A stretch of DNA of 47,066 nucleotides from an uncultured Oscillospiraceae bacterium (GTDB lineage Bacteria; Bacillota; Clostridia; Oscillospirales; Oscillospiraceae), in the NCBI GenBank assembly GCA_944385675.1, contig CALWYD010000109.1, positions 1 to 47,066 on the forward strand. Reading direction: 5' to 3'. The notes under the pieces are model-generated. The model saw nothing but the letters and a program-made list of their open reading frames with translations. It searched no databases and was not told where the DNA came from. Positions within the stretch are counted from its first letter, which is position 1; the number at the start of each line of letters is the position of its first letter. Made by a program: the position numbers and the translations under genes. This document shows positions 1-8,365 of this stretch, piece by piece.

Positions 1-412
1 CTGGAACAAGACCACCTTCGGTAAGAACATGTTCGCTCTGGGCTCCAACGAAGAGGCCGCCCGGGTTTCCGGCGTCACCGTGTTTATGACCACCATCCTG
101 GTCTTCGCCCTGGCCGGCGCCATGTACGGCTGGACCGGTTTCGTGGAGGGCGCCCGCATCGGCTCCAACACCGCCAACACCGGCTTTAACTACGAGCTGG
201 ACGCTATCGCAGCCTGCGTCATCGGCGGCGTCTCCTTTGTAGGCGGCATCGGTAAGATCCGGGGCATTATCATCGGCGTGCTGCTGCTGCGCCTGATCTT
301 CGTGGGGCTGAACATGGCCTATGTGCCTCAGGACCTGATTTATATGGTTAAGGGCGGCATCATCCTGTTTGCCTGCGCTTTGGATATGCGCAAGTATCTG
401 GTTAAGAAATAA
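1..412 (+). CDS. mglC: Galactose/methyl-galactoside ABC transporter permease MglC (C-terminal part)
   Basis: This is the 3' end of a gene that begins before the window; the frame is open from base 2. The protein is the membrane permease of a sugar ABC importer of the Mgl/Rbs (BPD_transp_2) family. Visible features are the conserved cytoplasmic stretch FGKNMFALGSNEEAARVSG, then hydrophobic segments and the typical AIAACVIGG and GGIGKIRG motifs of the last third of such permeases. The assignment to galactose rather than ribose rests on similarity to MglC as remembered and on the MglB-like lipoprotein and Leloir genes downstream. The gene ends in TAA and is followed at once by a strong hairpin, so it is probably the last gene of an mglBAC operon. 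The two-component system downstream is therefore a separate unit. Confidence 0.85.
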   Translation, partial: WNKTTFGKNMFALGSNEEAARVSGVTVFMTTILVFALAGAMYGWTGFVEGARIGSNTANTGFNYELDAIAACVIGGVSFVGGIGKIRGIIIGVLLLRLIFVGLNMAYVPQDLIYMVKGGIILFACALDMRKYLVKK

Positions 413-428
413 ACAGATGGAGTTGCCG

Positions 429-465
429 GGGCGTCCGTCCGCGTTTGCAGGCGGGCGCCCTTTTC
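429..465 (+). terminator. Intrinsic terminator after mglC
   Basis: A GC-rich stem pairs 429-442 with 447-460 around a 4-base loop. It has two G-U pairs and one mismatch, and is followed by TTTT at 461-464. It closes the upstream sugar transport operon. Confidence 0.75.
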
Positions 466-487
466 TATTCCACAATGAAGTGAGCTA

Positions 488-496
488 TGGTATACT
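488..496 (+). promoter_or_regulatory. Possible extended -10 promoter for the two-component operon
   Basis: TGG directly followed by TATACT (491-496) makes an extended -10 element between the mglC terminator and the regulator start. No good -35 is visible. A start site near 503 would give almost no leader, so this is a weak call. Confidence 0.3.
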
Positions 497-517
497 ATGG
501 TAAAGGAGGGAACTTTC

Positions 518-2125
518 GTGGAGCCCTATCGCGTGCTGCTGGCAGACGATGAGGAGGAAATCCGGGTAGGAATCAGCCAAAAAATAGACTGGTCTGCCCT
601 GGGCTTTGTGTTGGTGGGAGAGGCGGAAAACGGGGCGGAAGCCCTGGAATTGGCAGAGCAGCTGAAGCCAGATGTGGTACTTACCGACATCAAGATGCCC
701 TTTATGGACGGACTGGAGCTGTGCCGGCGCCTGAAGCAGCCCCTGCCAGCGGCAAAGATGGTGGTATTCTCCGGCTTTGATGACTTTGAGTACGCCAGGC
801 AGGCAGTAAGCATGGGAGTATCGGAGTATATCATGAAACCCATCAACGCTCCGGAGCTGGCTGCAGTGCTGGAGAAATTGCGGCATCAGCTGGATGAGCA
901 ACGCCTGGAACGTCGGGACATGGAGGCCCTGCGCCGCCGCTATGAAGAGAGCCTGCCTGTACTGCGGGAGCTGTTTTACACCCGCTTGCTGGACGGACAG
1001 GTGAGCCAGGATCAGATCCAGGATCGGGCGGTTCGATATGAGATTGAGCTTCCTCAAGGCACTTGGACGGCTGCCCTGGTTCAGGTGGATGGCATGAGTG
1101 AGGCAGGAAAGGTGGAACGGGACGAACTGCTGTTGTTGTCTGTGCGGGCCTTTCTTCAGGAGCACTTTACTTTGCCTGGTTGTTCGGTACGGGCCATTTT
1201 GTATAACGATGCAGTGGCCCTGCTGGCTTGCTTGGAGGGGAAAGAGCAGATCTACCCTCTGATTGAGGAGATGGAACGGCTGTGTGCCCTGTCCCATAGT
1301 TATCTTGGAATGTCTTTAACGGTTGGTATCGGTCTTCCGTGCCAGGGTCCGGGGGAACTTCATGCCTCGGTAGAGGAGGCGCGTTCCGCGCTGGACTACC
1401 GGGTGCTGATTGGGGGAGATCGGGCCATCTACATCGGTGATTTGGAGCCAGACCGCTCCCTGCGCCTGTCCTTGGAGGAGGAAGACCAGCGCACCCTAGC
1501 TGCGGCAGTCAAACTGGGCAGTGAGAGCCAGGTGGAAGAGATGGTGCGCGGACTTTTGGACCGGGTACGGGAGAGACGGCTCTCCCTTTCCCAATGCCAT
1601 CTGTATTTCCTGGAAATTGTTACGTGCCTTATTAAACTGGCCCGTTCCGGCGGTGCAGAGGTGGAGGATGTGTTTGGCCCGGGCTTTACGGGGGTGGTGT
1701 CCATTACGGATTTCAGCTCCCTGGAGGAGTTGGGGCGGTGGCTGAACAGCCGCTGCTTGAGGCTGCGGGAACTGTTGGGGCGTCAGCGCACGGATTCAGC
1801 CTGGAAAACAGTGGAACGGGCCAAGGATTTTATTGCCCGAAATTTTGACAGCGGCGATCTGAATGTGGAAACGCTGTGCGATTATCTCCACCTGTCTCCT
1901 GCCTATTTCTCCACGCTGTTTAAACGGGAGACAGGGATGAGCTTTACCGCCTATGTCACAGAACTCCGGATGGAGCGGGCGGCAGAGATGCTCCGGGAGA
2001 CAGATGAAAAAACCTATTTGATTGCGGAAAAGACGGGATATGTGGACCCAAACTACTTCAGCTATGTATTTAAACGCCATTTTGGAGTAACACCGTCCAA
2101 GTTCCGGGCTGGGCAGAGTAGATAG
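518..2125 (+). CDS. Response regulator with AraC-type DNA-binding domain (YesN-like)
   Basis: This is the transcription factor of a two-component system that probably responds to a sugar. Residues 1-120 form a receiver domain with the acidic pocket D10-D11, the phosphoacceptor D57 in LTDIKMP and K107-type switch residues (YIMKP). The middle about 300 residues are the poorly conserved linker usual in the YesN family. The last about 100 residues are an AraC helix-turn-helix pair (LSPAYFSTLFKRETGMSF and PNYFSYVFKRHFGVTPSKF). I start at GTG 518 because AAAGGAGGG (502-510) sits 7 bases upstream; an ATG at 497 lies inside or before that site. The product is 535 residues, usual for the family. The kinase gene follows after 40 bases. 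The target is inferred to be the sugar uptake genes just upstream. Confidence 0.88.
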   Translation: MEPYRVLLADDEEEIRVGISQKIDWSALGFVLVGEAENGAEALELAEQLKPDVVLTDIKMPFMDGLELCRRLKQPLPAAKMVVFSGFDDFEYARQAVSMGVSEYIMKPINAPELAAVLEKLRHQLDEQRLERRDMEALRRRYEESLPVLRELFYTRLLDGQVSQDQIQDRAVRYEIELPQGTWTAALVQVDGMSEAGKVERDELLLLSVRAFLQEHFTLPGCSVRAILYNDAVALLACLEGKEQIYPLIEEMERLCALSHSYLGMSLTVGIGLPCQGPGELHASVEEARSALDYRVLIGGDRAIYIGDLEPDRSLRLSLEEEDQRTLAAAVKLGSESQVEEMVRGLLDRVRERRLSLSQCHLYFLEIVTCLIKLARSGGAEVEDVFGPGFTGVVSITDFSSLEELGRWLNSRCLRLRELLGRQRTDSAWKTVERAKDFIARNFDSGDLNVETLCDYLHLSPAYFSTLFKRETGMSFTAYVTELRMERAAEMLRETDEKTYLIAEKTGYVDPNYFSYVFKRHFGVTPSKFRAGQSR

Positions 2126-2165
2126 GGGGCTGTGCCCTGGGTGCCGGGAAAGAGGGGGAGACGCA

Positions 2166-3983
2166 GTGGGAAGCTTTGTCAAAGGGTTTGCCGGCCGAAT
2201 GGCCAGGCGCTATGGGAAGATGAGCATCCAGATGGTAATCTCCCTGTCTTTTACGGCTGTGGCGGTAGTAGGCATGGTATTTATGGGGCTGAGTCTCTCC
2301 TGGCGCTTTTCCGCCGGCGCGGAGATGCTGGTGGAGGACAACAGTCAAAGAGTGCTGTCCCAGGTCAATATGAATTTGGACAGCTACCTACGCCGGATGA
2401 TGCGGGTGTCGGACACTGTGTACTATCGGGTCATCAAGGATGCGGATCTTGCCCAGGATGACCTGATGCCGGGGCTGGAACTTCTGTATGAGGAAAACCG
2501 GGATGACCTGGTGTCCATTGCCCTGTTCAACGGGGAGGGGGAGTTGGTGGCTGCGTCGCCCCTGTCAGGACTGAAGGCCTCTGCAGTTCCCCAGGAGAGT
2601 CTGTGGTTTCAGGCGGCGATGGAAAAGATGGAAAATCTCCACTTTTCTGCTCCTCATATCCAGAATATTTTTGAGGATCCTGATTACCGTTACCAGTGGG
2701 TGGTCTCCCTCAGCCGCTATGTGCAGTTGACCCGGGAGGGAAGCACAGAGAGCGGAGTGCTCCTGGTAGATATGAGCTTTGCGGGAATTGAACAGGTGTG
2801 TCGGGATGTGGAGCTCTCAAACGACGGTTACCTCTATCTCATTGATGCCAGTGGAGAGCTTATTTATCACCCCAAGCAACAGCTGATTTATGCCGGACTG
2901 TGGGAAGAGAATAACCTGGCGGCGGCAGGTTACCGGGATGGAGTACATGGAGAGACGTTCCAGAACGAAAACCGGCAGGTGATTGTAAAGACAGTAGGGT
3001 ATACGGGCTGGAAACTGGTGGGTGTAGTACCCAGGGAGGGCCTTGGAGGCGACGTGCGGCAGACGTTCCTGTTTGGCTTGTCTCTACTGCTGTTTTCTGT
3101 ATTTCTCATGGCCTTCCTTAATTTCCGCATCTCTGCCCATATTTCTGATCCAATACGCCGGCTGGAACAGGCCATCAAGGAATTGGAGGCGGGACGGGAG
3201 GATGTGGAAATCCCACAGGAGGGGTGCTATGAGGTGCAGCGTTTGGGCCACTCCATCTCCTCCATGGTCTCTACCATGCGTCATCTGATGAATGATATTA
3301 TTCAGCAGGAGCGGCAAAAGCGGCGCAGTGAACTGGAGGTGCTTCAATCCCAGATCAATCCCCATTTCCTGTATAACACATTGGATTCCGTCATTTGGAT
3401 GACAGAGGCCGGCCGGTACGAGGAGGCCATTCAAATGGTTACCTCTCTGGCCCGTCTGTTCCGCATTTCCCTCAGCCGGGGCAGAAGCGTGATTCCCCTG
3501 GCCGATGAACTGGAACACGCCCGGAACTATATGAATATTCAGCAGATCCGCTATAAGAATAAGTTCACCACCCAGATTACTGCCCAGCCGGAGACAGAGG
3601 GCCTGTTCACCCTGAAGCTTATTGTGCAGCCCATTTTGGAAAACGCCATCTACCACGGCATGACCTGTGCGGAGGGGGATGGAATTATTTCCGTAACCGC
3701 CCGGCGGGAGGGGGATGATTTGCTCATTGAGGTGACGGATAACGGGATTGGAATGCGCCCGGAGGTGGCAGCTTCCCTGCTGGATGATGACCGCCCCGAT
3801 GTACGTACCACCGGTTCCGGAATTGGAGTACGCAACGTACACCAGCGCATCCGGCTGACCTTTGGCCCGGAGTATGGACTGACTATCCTCAGTGAGCCGG
3901 ACGAGGGAACTACAGTCCGCATTCGCTTGCCCGCCCTGGACGAGGCCGGGGTGGCCCCCTATGAGAGGGAGGAAACCCCATGA
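2166..3983 (+). CDS. Sensor histidine kinase (YesM/LytS-like, His_kinase family)
   Basis: This membrane kinase is the partner of the AraC-type regulator before it. A transmembrane segment lies near residues 24-46, followed by a large extracellular sensor region of the dCache type, a second membrane segment near 300-322, a HAMP linker, and the His_kinase motif QINPHFLYNTLDS with the phosphorylated His400. The ATPase domain shows the N box (ILENAIYHG, Asn493), G1 (DNGIGM, 525-530) and G2 (GSGIGV, 550-555). The start is GTG 2166, five bases after a GAGGGGGAG ribosome site. The 605-residue length fits YesM kinases. Its stop overlaps the next gene by 4 bases (ATGA), so kinase and binding-protein-like protein are translationally coupled. 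This suggests that the sensor receives its signal from that protein. The ligand is inferred to be galactose or a related sugar. Confidence 0.88.
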   Translation: MGSFVKGFAGRMARRYGKMSIQMVISLSFTAVAVVGMVFMGLSLSWRFSAGAEMLVEDNSQRVLSQVNMNLDSYLRRMMRVSDTVYYRVIKDADLAQDDLMPGLELLYEENRDDLVSIALFNGEGELVAASPLSGLKASAVPQESLWFQAAMEKMENLHFSAPHIQNIFEDPDYRYQWVVSLSRYVQLTREGSTESGVLLVDMSFAGIEQVCRDVELSNDGYLYLIDASGELIYHPKQQLIYAGLWEENNLAAAGYRDGVHGETFQNENRQVIVKTVGYTGWKLVGVVPREGLGGDVRQTFLFGLSLLLFSVFLMAFLNFRISAHISDPIRRLEQAIKELEAGREDVEIPQEGCYEVQRLGHSISSMVSTMRHLMNDIIQQERQKRRSELEVLQSQINPHFLYNTLDSVIWMTEAGRYEEAIQMVTSLARLFRISLSRGRSVIPLADELEHARNYMNIQQIRYKNKFTTQITAQPETEGLFTLKLIVQPILENAIYHGMTCAEGDGIISVTARREGDDLLIEVTDNGIGMRPEVAASLLDDDRPDVRTTGSGIGVRNVHQRIRLTFGPEYGLTILSEPDEGTTVRIRLPALDEAGVAPYEREETP

Positions 3984-4918
3984 GACAAAAACGCAATGTA
4001 GTCATCCAGCTGACCATTCTGGTGGCTTTGGGAACGGCGGTCATTTTAACACTGGTATTGCCCCAGTTGACCATTACCCGCACCAGTACGCCCCCGGTGG
4101 AGCTTTCCGTTATTTTGCGGGATTCGGACAGTACCCTGTGGTCCAACGCCCGTCTTGGGATGGAGCAGGCCGCAGGGGAACTGCGGGCGGAGCTGCGCTT
4201 TCTGACCCTGTCATCTGCAAATGACAGCGCAGAGCAGGCGGATTTGATAGCCAGGGAAGCAGAAGGAGGAGCAGATGTAATGGTAGTAGTTCCCGCTGAC
4301 AGCGGCCAGCCGTTGGCAACGGAACAACTGCCTGTGGTTACAATGGAGTCTTGGGCAGAGGGGGCAGCCGTCACAGTGTCTCCGGACAACGAGGCTCTAG
4401 GACAGGAGTTGGCTCAGTGTGCATTGGAGGACTGGGCCGGAAGCCCTGTGCTCCTCATCCAAACGGCACCAGCCAGCGCGGGGGTGTCTCAACGGTTGGC
4501 TGCGGCCCGCCAAACTTTGGAAGAAGCGGGCGTATTGGTAGAAGCAGCTGAGTGCCCTGTGGAGGAGTTGGTTTCTGTATTGCCAGACTTGCTGAAACAG
4601 ACGGGGGCCGGACAGGTCATGGTCTTTGAGCCGGCAGCCACTCAGCGGGCTGCAGAATATAAGGAAAATGTAGGCCTGTCGCAGATGCTGTATGGTGTGG
4701 GAGTGACTTCCAGAATTGCTGCCTACCTGGAACGGGAGACGGTGACAGCTGTAGCCGCCTGGAGCGATTTTGCCGCCGGTTACCTGGCGGTGGAGGGGGC
4801 AGTCCATGCAGCGCAGAGGAAACCGTATCAGGCAGATCCACTGCCCTTCACTGTGCTGCGAGGGGAGGATATTTATGAACCGGATAACCAGAAGCTACTC
4901 TTTCCCGTTACCAATTAG
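3980..4918 (+). CDS. Membrane-anchored periplasmic-binding-protein-like protein
   Basis: The 312-residue product has one N-terminal hydrophobic segment (about 7-29) with no lipobox cysteine, so it is probably anchored by an uncleaved helix. The rest reads as a type 1 periplasmic sugar-binding fold of the RbsB/LacI-core kind: a first lobe with VELSVILRDSDSTLWSNARLGMEQA and GADVMVVVPADS, then a second lobe with SPVLLIQT and a final strand region near FTVLRGEDI. It is shorter and more divergent than the MglB-like protein that follows. Four-base overlap with the kinase and a 44-base overlap with the next gene place it tightly inside the operon. I infer a signalling role, passing sugar occupancy to the kinase, as known for XylFII with LytS in Clostridium beijerinckii. 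A plain transport role is less likely because no ATPase or permease is adjacent. Confidence 0.7.
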   Translation: MRQKRNVVIQLTILVALGTAVILTLVLPQLTITRTSTPPVELSVILRDSDSTLWSNARLGMEQAAGELRAELRFLTLSSANDSAEQADLIAREAEGGADVMVVVPADSGQPLATEQLPVVTMESWAEGAAVTVSPDNEALGQELAQCALEDWAGSPVLLIQTAPASAGVSQRLAAARQTLEEAGVLVEAAECPVEELVSVLPDLLKQTGAGQVMVFEPAATQRAAEYKENVGLSQMLYGVGVTSRIAAYLERETVTAVAAWSDFAAGYLAVEGAVHAAQRKPYQADPLPFTVLRGEDIYEPDNQKLLFPVTN

Positions 4919-5933
4919 GCTTCTACTGCTGACACTTGCAGTGGCTGTGTTGCCGCTACTGCCCGGCTGTGGAAGGGGACAGGAAGAGGAAAGCACCTTG
5001 CGCATAGGTGTAGCGCTCTATACCCAGGATGACACCTTTATTGCTACTATAGCCCAGGAATTGGAGCGCATGGCGCAGGAAGAGGAGGCAGAGGGTGAGA
5101 TAAAAATCAACCTCTCTATTGCCGATGGGCGCAGTAACCAGACCACACAACTGGATCAGGTGGACCAGTTTATCAGCCGCGGCTGTGATGTGATGTGTGT
5201 AAATATTGTGGATCGAACCGCGGCAGCAGTCCTGATTGACAAGGCGGAGGAGGCAGATATCCCGCTGATTTTCTTTAACCGTCAGCCTGTGCTGGAGGAT
5301 ATCCAGCGGTGGGAGAAGACGTACTATGTGGGCGCCAGGGCAGAGGAGGGAGGTGTTCTCCAGGGACAGATTGTCGTGGACGCATGGCTTTCCAATCCAG
5401 ATCTGGACCGCAACGGAGATGGGGTGCTCCAGTACGTGATGCTGGAGGGTGAGCCGGGGCATCAAGATGCGATGCTGCGCACTGAATATGCTGTAAAGAC
5501 TTTGACACAGGCCGGCATTGAAGTAGAAAAACTTGTCAGTGGGACGGCCAACTGGAAGCGGGGACAGGCCATGACAAAGACGCTGCAGTGGCTGGACGAA
5601 TTTGGAGATGGAATTGAAGTAGTCTTTGCCAACAATGATGATATGGCCTTGGGGGCCATTGACGCTTTCCTGGAGACGGGGCGGAGCCTTCCCTTGGTGG
5701 TGGGTGTAGATGCCACAACGCCTGCGTTGGAGGCTGTGGCCGATGGAACGTTATATGGAACCGTGCACAACGATGCGGGGGGCATTTCCAGAGCGATGTT
5801 GGATCTGATACTTGCCCTGACCTCAGGGGAGGATCCGGCTCAGAGGGTGGAGCTGGAGGAGGAACACTATATTTGGCTGCCTTATCAGCAGGTGACGGGC
5901 AGCAACCTGGAAGACTTTTATCCGGGGGCATGA
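4875..5933 (+). CDS. D-galactose/glucose-binding lipoprotein, MglB-like
   Basis: This is a sugar-binding lipoprotein of the MglB family, 352 residues. The N-terminus has a hydrophobic signal segment ending in a lipobox (LLPGC, Cys32). An EF-hand-like calcium loop is visible at residues 176-186 (DLDRNGDGVLQ), a hallmark of galactose-binding protein, together with MglB-like stretches FFNRQPV, EGEPGHQDA, FANNDDMALGAIDA, GVDATTPALEAV and GTVHNDAGG. I start at ATG 4875 because GGGGAGG lies 6 bases upstream; longer forms lack a ribosome site. The start is inside the preceding gene. Since the transporter permease lies before the regulators, this may be a second copy dedicated to sensing, or the only copy of MglB in the locus; the genes upstream of the window would decide. 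Confidence 0.85.
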   Translation: MNRITRSYSFPLPIRLLLLTLAVAVLPLLPGCGRGQEEESTLRIGVALYTQDDTFIATIAQELERMAQEEEAEGEIKINLSIADGRSNQTTQLDQVDQFISRGCDVMCVNIVDRTAAAVLIDKAEEADIPLIFFNRQPVLEDIQRWEKTYYVGARAEEGGVLQGQIVVDAWLSNPDLDRNGDGVLQYVMLEGEPGHQDAMLRTEYAVKTLTQAGIEVEKLVSGTANWKRGQAMTKTLQWLDEFGDGIEVVFANNDDMALGAIDAFLETGRSLPLVVGVDATTPALEAVADGTLYGTVHNDAGGISRAMLDLILALTSGEDPAQRVELEEEHYIWLPYQQVTGSNLEDFYPGA

Positions 5934-5955
5934 GGATACAGCCCCAAAAACAAGT

Positions 5956-5984
5956 AAAAAAGAGGCCCGGACAAAGATGTCCGG
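5956..5984 (-). terminator. Intrinsic terminator of galM
   Basis: A 7-bp perfect stem (CCGGACA at 5967-5973 with TGTCCGG at 5978-5984) reads on the minus strand into GCCTC and then a run of six T (5956-5961). It lies between the convergent ends of the lipoprotein gene and galM. Confidence 0.6.
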
Positions 5985-6016
5985 ACCACAGAACCTATAG
6001 ATGGTGAGGGGGGGAT

Positions 6017-7060
6017 TTATTTTCTGCCAAAAGTAAATTGGGTGGTATGGTCGTAGTGTTCCCCCGCCTTTAAAACCGCGCTGGGGAAGGCGGGCTGGTT
6101 GGGGGAGTCGGGGAAAAACTGGGTCTCCAAACAAAAGGCGTGGCGGGGGCCATAGAGTGCTCCGCCTTTGCCCCTGCGATGGGCAGGAATAAAGTTAGCA
6201 GTATAAAATTGCAGACCGGGCAGGGTGGTTTCCGTCTCCATGGTGATACCAGTCTCTGGGCAGTGGGTCCAGGCGGCCGGCCGTAGCGTGCCCATGGGTC
6301 CGTCCACCACATAGTTGTGGTCGTAGCCATTGCCCAGAATCAGCTGGCGGAAGGGCTGATGGATTTGAGCGCCGATAGAGGTAGGTGTGCGCAGATCCAT
6401 GGGGGTACCTTCTACTGGGTCGATGGTCCCATAGGGAATACTGGTCTCATCGGCGGGGGTGTAGTAGGAGGCATGCAGCTGCACCAGCTGTCCCAGTACA
6501 GAGCCGGAATTGTGACCACCCAGATTGAAATAGCTGTGGTTCGTCAGGTTGCATAGGGTATCCCGGTCTCCCTGAGCCTGGTAGTGCAGGGAGAGAGTAC
6601 TTCCCGTCAGCTCATAAGTGACGCGCAGGAACAGGTGCCCCGGGTACCCCTCTTCCATGTGGGGGCTGTCCAAGGTGAGTACTGCACGGCAACTGGTGAG
6701 CTGCTCAACTGTCCACACCCGGTAGGAGTAACCAACTACCCCACCGTGGAGATGGTTGGGACCGTTGTTGGTAGCCAGGATATAGCTGTGCCCGTTGAGA
6801 GAAAAGCGTCCTTTTGCAATACGGTTTGCAAAGCGGCCTACCACAGCCCCCAGATAGCCGTCCTGTGTCTCATATTCTTCCAGTGTATCATATCCCAGCA
6901 CGACATCCACTGGACAGCCATTTCTGTCCGGCACGTACACAGCACGTAAAGCAGCGCCGAACGTTATGATCTGGCAGGAGAAAGTGCCATTGTCAAGAGT
7001 GAGAAGTTCAACAGGTTCCCCCTTGCTAGTGACGCCAAAGGGGCGGCGGCATTGGTTCAT
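6017..7060 (-). CDS. galM: Aldose 1-epimerase (galactose mutarotase)
   Basis: The enzyme interconverts alpha and beta anomers of galactose and feeds alpha-D-galactose to galactokinase in the cytoplasm. Family signatures are clear: GRFANRI near 76-82, the NHLHGG loop with His105, the catalytic His175 in NLTNHSYFNLGG and the catalytic base Glu312 in CLETQFFPDSPNQP. The product has 347 residues, the usual length. I start at ATG 7060 because AAGGAGG lies 8 bases upstream; the open frame extends 30 codons further without a ribosome site. The gene is divergent from galR, galK, galE and galT, which supply the other Leloir steps. Confidence 0.93.
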   Translation of the reverse strand: MNQCRRPFGVTSKGEPVELLTLDNGTFSCQIITFGAALRAVYVPDRNGCPVDVVLGYDTLEEYETQDGYLGAVVGRFANRIAKGRFSLNGHSYILATNNGPNHLHGGVVGYSYRVWTVEQLTSCRAVLTLDSPHMEEGYPGHLFLRVTYELTGSTLSLHYQAQGDRDTLCNLTNHSYFNLGGHNSGSVLGQLVQLHASYYTPADETSIPYGTIDPVEGTPMDLRTPTSIGAQIHQPFRQLILGNGYDHNYVVDGPMGTLRPAAWTHCPETGITMETETTLPGLQFYTANFIPAHRRGKGGALYGPRHAFCLETQFFPDSPNQPAFPSAVLKAGEHYDHTTQFTFGRK

Positions 7061-7105
7061 GGAAAGGACCTCCTTAATCTGACAAGCTCTTTTACGGTAG
7101 AATTG

Positions 7106-7114
7106 ATTGTAGCA
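7106..7114 (-). promoter_or_regulatory. Possible galM promoter (extended -10)
   Basis: On the minus strand TGC is followed by TACAAT (7106-7111), an extended -10 about 45 bases before the galM start. No clear -35 hexamer is seen. Confidence 0.45.
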
Positions 7115-7143
7115 GATTTTCATACAAAAAGAAATCTCCCCCC

Positions 7144-7172
7144 TTGCCAAAGTGAAGAAAATACTGTATTTT
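7144..7172 (+). promoter_or_regulatory. galR promoter
   Basis: TTGCCA (7144-7149) and TATTTT (7167-7172) are separated by exactly 17 bases. The predicted start site near 7180 falls in the palindrome at 7175-7185, which suggests autoregulation. Confidence 0.6.
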
Positions 7173-7174
7173 AA

Positions 7175-7185
7175 TTTTAGTAAAA
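7175..7185. promoter_or_regulatory. Probable GalR operator at the galR start site
   Basis: TTTTAGTAAAA is a perfect odd-length palindrome centred on G7180. The same core occurs again in the galK promoter at 8309-8325. LacI-family regulators in Firmicutes commonly bind A/T-rich palindromes of this kind; binding by the adjacent regulator is inferred. Confidence 0.7.
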
Positions 7186-7203
7186 ATTATGGAGGGAAGG
7201 CCT

Positions 7204-8238
7204 GTGGCAACCTTAAAGGAGTTGGCGGATCGGACGGGGTACTCGCCCGCTACCATTTCCCGGATACTCAGCGGAGATCCTTCGCTGTCGGTCACACCGG
7301 AGGCCCGGCGAAAAGTGCTGGAGGAGGCGGGACGGCTGAATTATACAGCTACCCGCAGCCGTCGGGGACGAACCCCCAAGGGATTTTTGCGCATTGGGGT
7401 GGCGGAGATGCTTACCCCCGCCCAACAGTTGGACGACCCCTATTACCTGTACTTAAGCAGCTTTGTCCGACAGGGCTGTATGGACAGGAAGTACACCTGT
7501 TTGACCCTGGAGGGCAGGGGAGAGGGGTTTGTGCCGCCAGAGGGGGAGCGGCTGGACGGTATTGTAGCAATCGGCCTGTTTACCACGGGTCAGATCGAAT
7601 CCATGGCATCCCTGTGTTCCAACATAGTCTTTGTGGACTCCTCCCCCTTTGAACAGCGGTTTGATTCGGTGGTTTTAGGTTATGAATTAGGGATTTCCCT
7701 GGCGCTGGAACATTTAACCAAACTGGGACACCGCAGCATTGGTTTTATCGGTCCTACCTATAAATTGGATGATTATCGCCGCCGTGCACCGGAGGTGCGC
7801 CGACAGCTGTTTTTGAAGTTGATGGAGCGACATCGGCTATTGAAAGAGGCCCGGCTGGTGGACTGTCCCATGGAGACCCAGGCGGCTGCTAAGGCTGTTG
7901 GGAAGCTGTTGGCCTCTGGGGAGCGGTGCCCAACTGCCTTCCTGTGTGCCAATGAGGAGAGTGCCATTGGAGCTCTCCGGGCCCTGGATGAGGCCGGGAT
8001 GGCAGTGCCAAGAGAAGTGTCTGTGGTCTCCTTTAATGATACACCCAAATCCTCCCTGGTGGATCCCCCCCTTACCTCTGTGTCCACACATGTGGAGGAA
8101 ATGGCCAATACTGCGCTGCGCCTTCTGGGAGAACGGGTTGTCCTGCCAGGAAAAGAGCCGGTACGCACCCTTCCCCTCAAGGTAGTAGTGCCTCCCTCTC
8201 TGGTGGTACGGGAGAGCAGTGCCCAGGTTCGCCTGTGA
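7204..8238 (+). CDS. galR: LacI-family transcriptional regulator, probable galactose repressor GalR
   Basis: A 344-residue regulator with an N-terminal LacI helix-turn-helix (residues 1-47, ELADRTGYSPATISRILSG, then the hinge region LNYTATRS) and a C-terminal sugar-binding core (LEHLTKLGHRSIGFIG, PTAFLCANEESAIGALRALDEAG, VSVVSFNDT). I start at GTG 7204, preceded by GGAGG 8 bases upstream; an ATG at 7189 overlaps that ribosome site. It sits between galM and galKET with a palindrome in its own promoter and another in the galK promoter, so it most likely represses the Leloir genes and itself and is released by galactose or a galactose metabolite. The effector cannot be read from the sequence. 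Confidence 0.85.
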   Translation: MATLKELADRTGYSPATISRILSGDPSLSVTPEARRKVLEEAGRLNYTATRSRRGRTPKGFLRIGVAEMLTPAQQLDDPYYLYLSSFVRQGCMDRKYTCLTLEGRGEGFVPPEGERLDGIVAIGLFTTGQIESMASLCSNIVFVDSSPFEQRFDSVVLGYELGISLALEHLTKLGHRSIGFIGPTYKLDDYRRRAPEVRRQLFLKLMERHRLLKEARLVDCPMETQAAAKAVGKLLASGERCPTAFLCANEESAIGALRALDEAGMAVPREVSVVSFNDTPKSSLVDPPLTSVSTHVEEMANTALRLLGERVVLPGKEPVRTLPLKVVVPPSLVVRESSAQVRL

Positions 8239-8305
8239 AGATGTCCAGAAACGGATGCCTGTTTCTGTGCATACCGCTGAAGTTTAGAAAAGCAAAAAAT
8301 TGAGG

Positions 8306-8334
8306 TTGAATTTTTAGTAAAAATTAAATATACT
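8306..8334 (+). promoter_or_regulatory. galKET promoter
   Basis: TTGAAT (8306-8311) and TATACT (8329-8334) are 17 bases apart. The 17-bp palindrome at 8309-8325 fills the spacer and overlaps the -35, so a bound repressor would block RNA polymerase. Confidence 0.75.
8309..8325. promoter_or_regulatory. Probable GalR operator in the galK promoter
   Basis: AATTTTTAGTAAAAATT is a perfect 17-base palindrome around G8317. It shares the TTTTAGTAAAA core with the site at the galR start. Confidence 0.78.
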
Positions 8335-8365
8335 GAAATCAATAAGAATGATGAGGTGAGTGCCC

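Noticed and set aside
485-1297. Long minus-strand open frame of 270 codons opposite the response regulator
   Set aside because: It lies wholly inside a clear receiver/AraC gene, has no family signature and no ribosome site; high GC makes such antisense frames common.
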